DNA of 8,820 nt from Bacillota bacterium. Its GTDB lineage: Bacteria > Bacillota > Clostridia > Oscillospirales > Ruminococcaceae. A model generated the notes under the pieces. The model did not search any database and was not told where the DNA came from. It saw only the letters and a list, made by a program, of their open reading frames with translations. Where the stretch lies: assembly GCA_023456995.1 (NCBI GenBank), contig JAEWNU010000286.1, forward strand, positions 1 through 8,820, read 5' to 3'. Below, in pieces: positions 7,249 to 8,820 of this stretch; within the stretch, counting starts at the first letter, position 1; every line of letters starts with the position of its first letter. A program made the translations under genes and the position numbers.

Positions 7249-8820
7249 CTACACCTCGCTACCGGTGTTGGGGTTGGTTTTGCCCGTGGTATAATAACCA
7301 TTCAGGCCCCCCACCTTATTTTCGGCATCTACAATTTTTTTCTCGGTGACGATGTAGGTACTCATGTGAGTGAGGGGTAGCGAGAAGGTGCCCTTGGCAT
7401 TGCTGACAACATACCCGTAGTAGTCGATACGATCGCGCTCCTCGTTATAGTAGTTCCAGTAGAGCTCACGGTTTCGGTAGGCGGAACCAAGGCTGATGGT
7501 AAACTTCATCGGAGCGGGTAGACTGCCATGGTGATTAAAGTGAATGTATACAGGGTCGAGGTTATCGTTGTCCGAATCCAGATCGGTGATAGTTTCCCAG
7601 ATGTTTTCTTCATCCGGCGGGGTAAAGGTGATTGAAAGGTCGAATTTCTCAGTGTTAGGAATTAGCGATTTCATGTCCGAACCCTTGATACTCAACGTGT
7701 AGTCGTTGCCCTCAAACAAAATGCTCTTTTGCGGATAGTCCGTTTTAAGCTTGTTGAAAACCTCTGCCATAACAATTGGGTATTTCGTAATATCGATTCG
7801 GATCGGATCTTCTTCCTCAAAGTTGACGTCATCGACTGTAATGGGCTTATAAATGCCCTGCTTATCCTCATCCCCGCGGTAGACGGTGACAACATACTTT
7901 TTGGTCACGGTTTTGTCTTGCGAAACCACCTTAATGGTGAATTCGGTCTCATCCTCAAGCAATGAGGAAGAATAATTGCCGTCGTGATCTCCGATTTCCT
8001 TACTTCCGTTAAGCACCGTGACCGTGGCGTATCGGTTGGCGGTCTTGGGAATGATATCAACCGAATAGACGTCGTCTTTGACATAGACCTCGTACTCTTC
8101 AATTGAAGATTTAAAACGTGGTGACATGGCGGCGGTAACAAAACTTAAGCTGTAAAGGTCGGCGTTGTTGCTTTTCTCAATTAGGTTTTCATCAGTTACA
8201 GAAAGAATATAGGTTTTCTGAGTTTTACCATCCTGCGCTGTAACCACGATGCTAACCTTGGAAGAAGCATCGGTCGGTGTGATTTTTTGCGAGGCGGAAC
8301 CGCTCTTGACGGCGACCTCGTTGACCGTGATGGTGGCGTATTGGCTTACCGCGGTTGGCGTGACAGTCATGCCAACTGTACCCTCAGGTATGGTGAGCGT
8401 ATACTTTAGCGTGTTGGGATTAAATTTGGGCTTAAGAGTCAAAGAATCTACCTTTAGTGACGAGAGGCGCGCTTCAGTTGAAGGCTTTTCGCGTGTAACC
8501 TTAATGGTGTAGGTTCGCGTAGTAAAGTTTTCGGCCGTCACCACAACTGTGATGGTCTGCGGCGTACCAGCCGTCAACGTCTTTGTTGTATAACTGGGTC
8601 TCGAAGCTGAAATGGCACTGCCGTCGACCGTCACATTGCTCAGCTCATCATTGACCACTGGTGTCAAAATGAGCTTTTCGGTCAGATAGGGTACAGAAAA
8701 CTCATATTCCAGCTGCTCGGGATTAAACGAGAATTTTTCGACGGCAGCACCGTCTTGATCGGTGACGCTTAGCGACTTGAGCTTATTATCCGCGCTGGGT
8801 TCTTTGCGTTGAAGCTCGAT
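7249..8820 (-). CDS. Secreted-type surface protein with cadherin-like beta-sandwich repeats (5' end outside window)
   Basis: This open frame enters from the right edge with no start in view; 523 C-terminal residues are visible, so the whole protein is larger. It shows three tandem cadherin-like beta-sandwich domains with the recurring pattern xLxSLxV...F.P...xY......Y.I.V: about 13-111, 117-210 and 220-315 of the visible part. A distinct beta-rich domain at about 345-493 ends in LPLTHMSTYIVTEKK, a layout known from clostridial surface proteins and glycan-associated proteins. The final residues are NPNTGSEV. NPNTG resembles a sortase motif (compare NPQTN and NPQTG types), but the hydrophobic segment and basic tail normally needed behind it are absent. 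The stop lies 4 bases before the sortase ATG. The role is probably adhesion or cell-surface structure; that is inference from domains only. Confidence 0.88.
   Translation of the reverse strand: MELQRKEPSADNKLKSLSVTDQDGAAVEKFSFNPEQLEYEFSVPYLTEKLILTPVVNDELSNVTVDGSAISASRPSYTTKTLTAGTPQTITVVVTAENFTTRTYTIKVTREKPSTEARLSSLKVDSLTLKPKFNPNTLKYTLTIPEGTVGMTVTPTAVSQYATITVNEVAVKSGSASQKITPTDASSKVSIVVTAQDGKTQKTYILSVTDENLIEKSNNADLYSLSFVTAAMSPRFKSSIEEYEVYVKDDVYSVDIIPKTANRYATVTVLNGSKEIGDHDGNYSSSLLEDETEFTIKVVSQDKTVTKKYVVTVYRGDEDKQGIYKPITVDDVNFEEEDPIRIDITKYPIVMAEVFNKLKTDYPQKSILFEGNDYTLSIKGSDMKSLIPNTEKFDLSITFTPPDEENIWETITDLDSDNDNLDPVYIHFNHHGSLPAPMKFTISLGSAYRNRELYWNYYNEERDRIDYYGYVVSNAKGTFSLPLTHMSTYIVTEKKIVDAENKVGGLNGYYTTGKTNPNTGSEV
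7876..8784 (-). repeat. Three tandem cadherin-like beta-sandwich coding repeats
   Basis: Protein-level repeats of about 95 residues begin with NKLKSLSV, ARLSSLKV and ADLYSLSF and end with YTIKVTRE, YILSVTDE and YVVTVYRG. They are clear in protein sequence but diverged at DNA level, so recent duplication is unlikely. The first copy may extend to, or be preceded by others beyond, the right edge of the window. Confidence 0.8.

Noticed and set aside
7245..7301. Upstream in-frame start for the sortase, giving 19 extra residues
   Set aside because: It overlaps the surface-protein gene, has a Pro/Arg-rich sequence unlike a signal anchor, and the ATG at 7244 has a good ribosome site at proper spacing.

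Overview
The window is a low-to-mid-GC Gram-positive locus, most likely from an anaerobic Clostridia-type Firmicute. The evidence is the flagellar order flgB-flgC-fliE-fliF-fliG-fliH-fliI, a class B sortase, purine-rich Shine-Dalgarno sites and sigma-A-like promoters. The species cannot be fixed from the sequence alone. Every convincing gene is on the minus strand, so transcription runs from high to low coordinates.

Region 1 (8820 to 6411) is a surface-protein unit. It holds the 3' part of a large secreted-type protein with three cadherin-like beta-sandwich repeats and a C-terminal beta domain. This protein ends abruptly in a sortase-like motif, NPNTG, followed only by SEV. Four bases downstream a class B sortase begins, with His, Cys and Arg catalytic residues. 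The two genes are almost certainly co-translated.

Region 2 (6407 to 5467) is a compact flgB-flgC pair for the proximal rod. It has its own promoter, placed immediately after the sortase stop codon, and a strong intrinsic terminator starting 3 bases after the flgC stop codon.

Region 3 (5466 to 1) begins with about 400 bases of AT-rich non-coding DNA carrying a near-consensus sigma-A promoter and a leader of about 195 nt. The basal-body and export operon follows: fliE (rod/MS-ring adaptor), fliF (MS ring), fliG (switch/torque), fliH (ATPase regulator) and fliI (export ATPase, cut by the window edge). From fliF to fliI the genes overlap by 1, 8 and 4 bases, which suggests translational coupling.

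Together the flagellar genes build the MS ring, the rotor switch and the start of the rod, and power type III export. The points most worth a second look are the anchorless sortase motif beside a dedicated sortase, the terminator plus new promoter that splits flgBC from fliE onward, and a sharp GC and codon-usage change inside fliG. I saw no mobile element, CRISPR array, tRNA or rRNA. I do not see a clearly new system; the flagellar genes are conventional.
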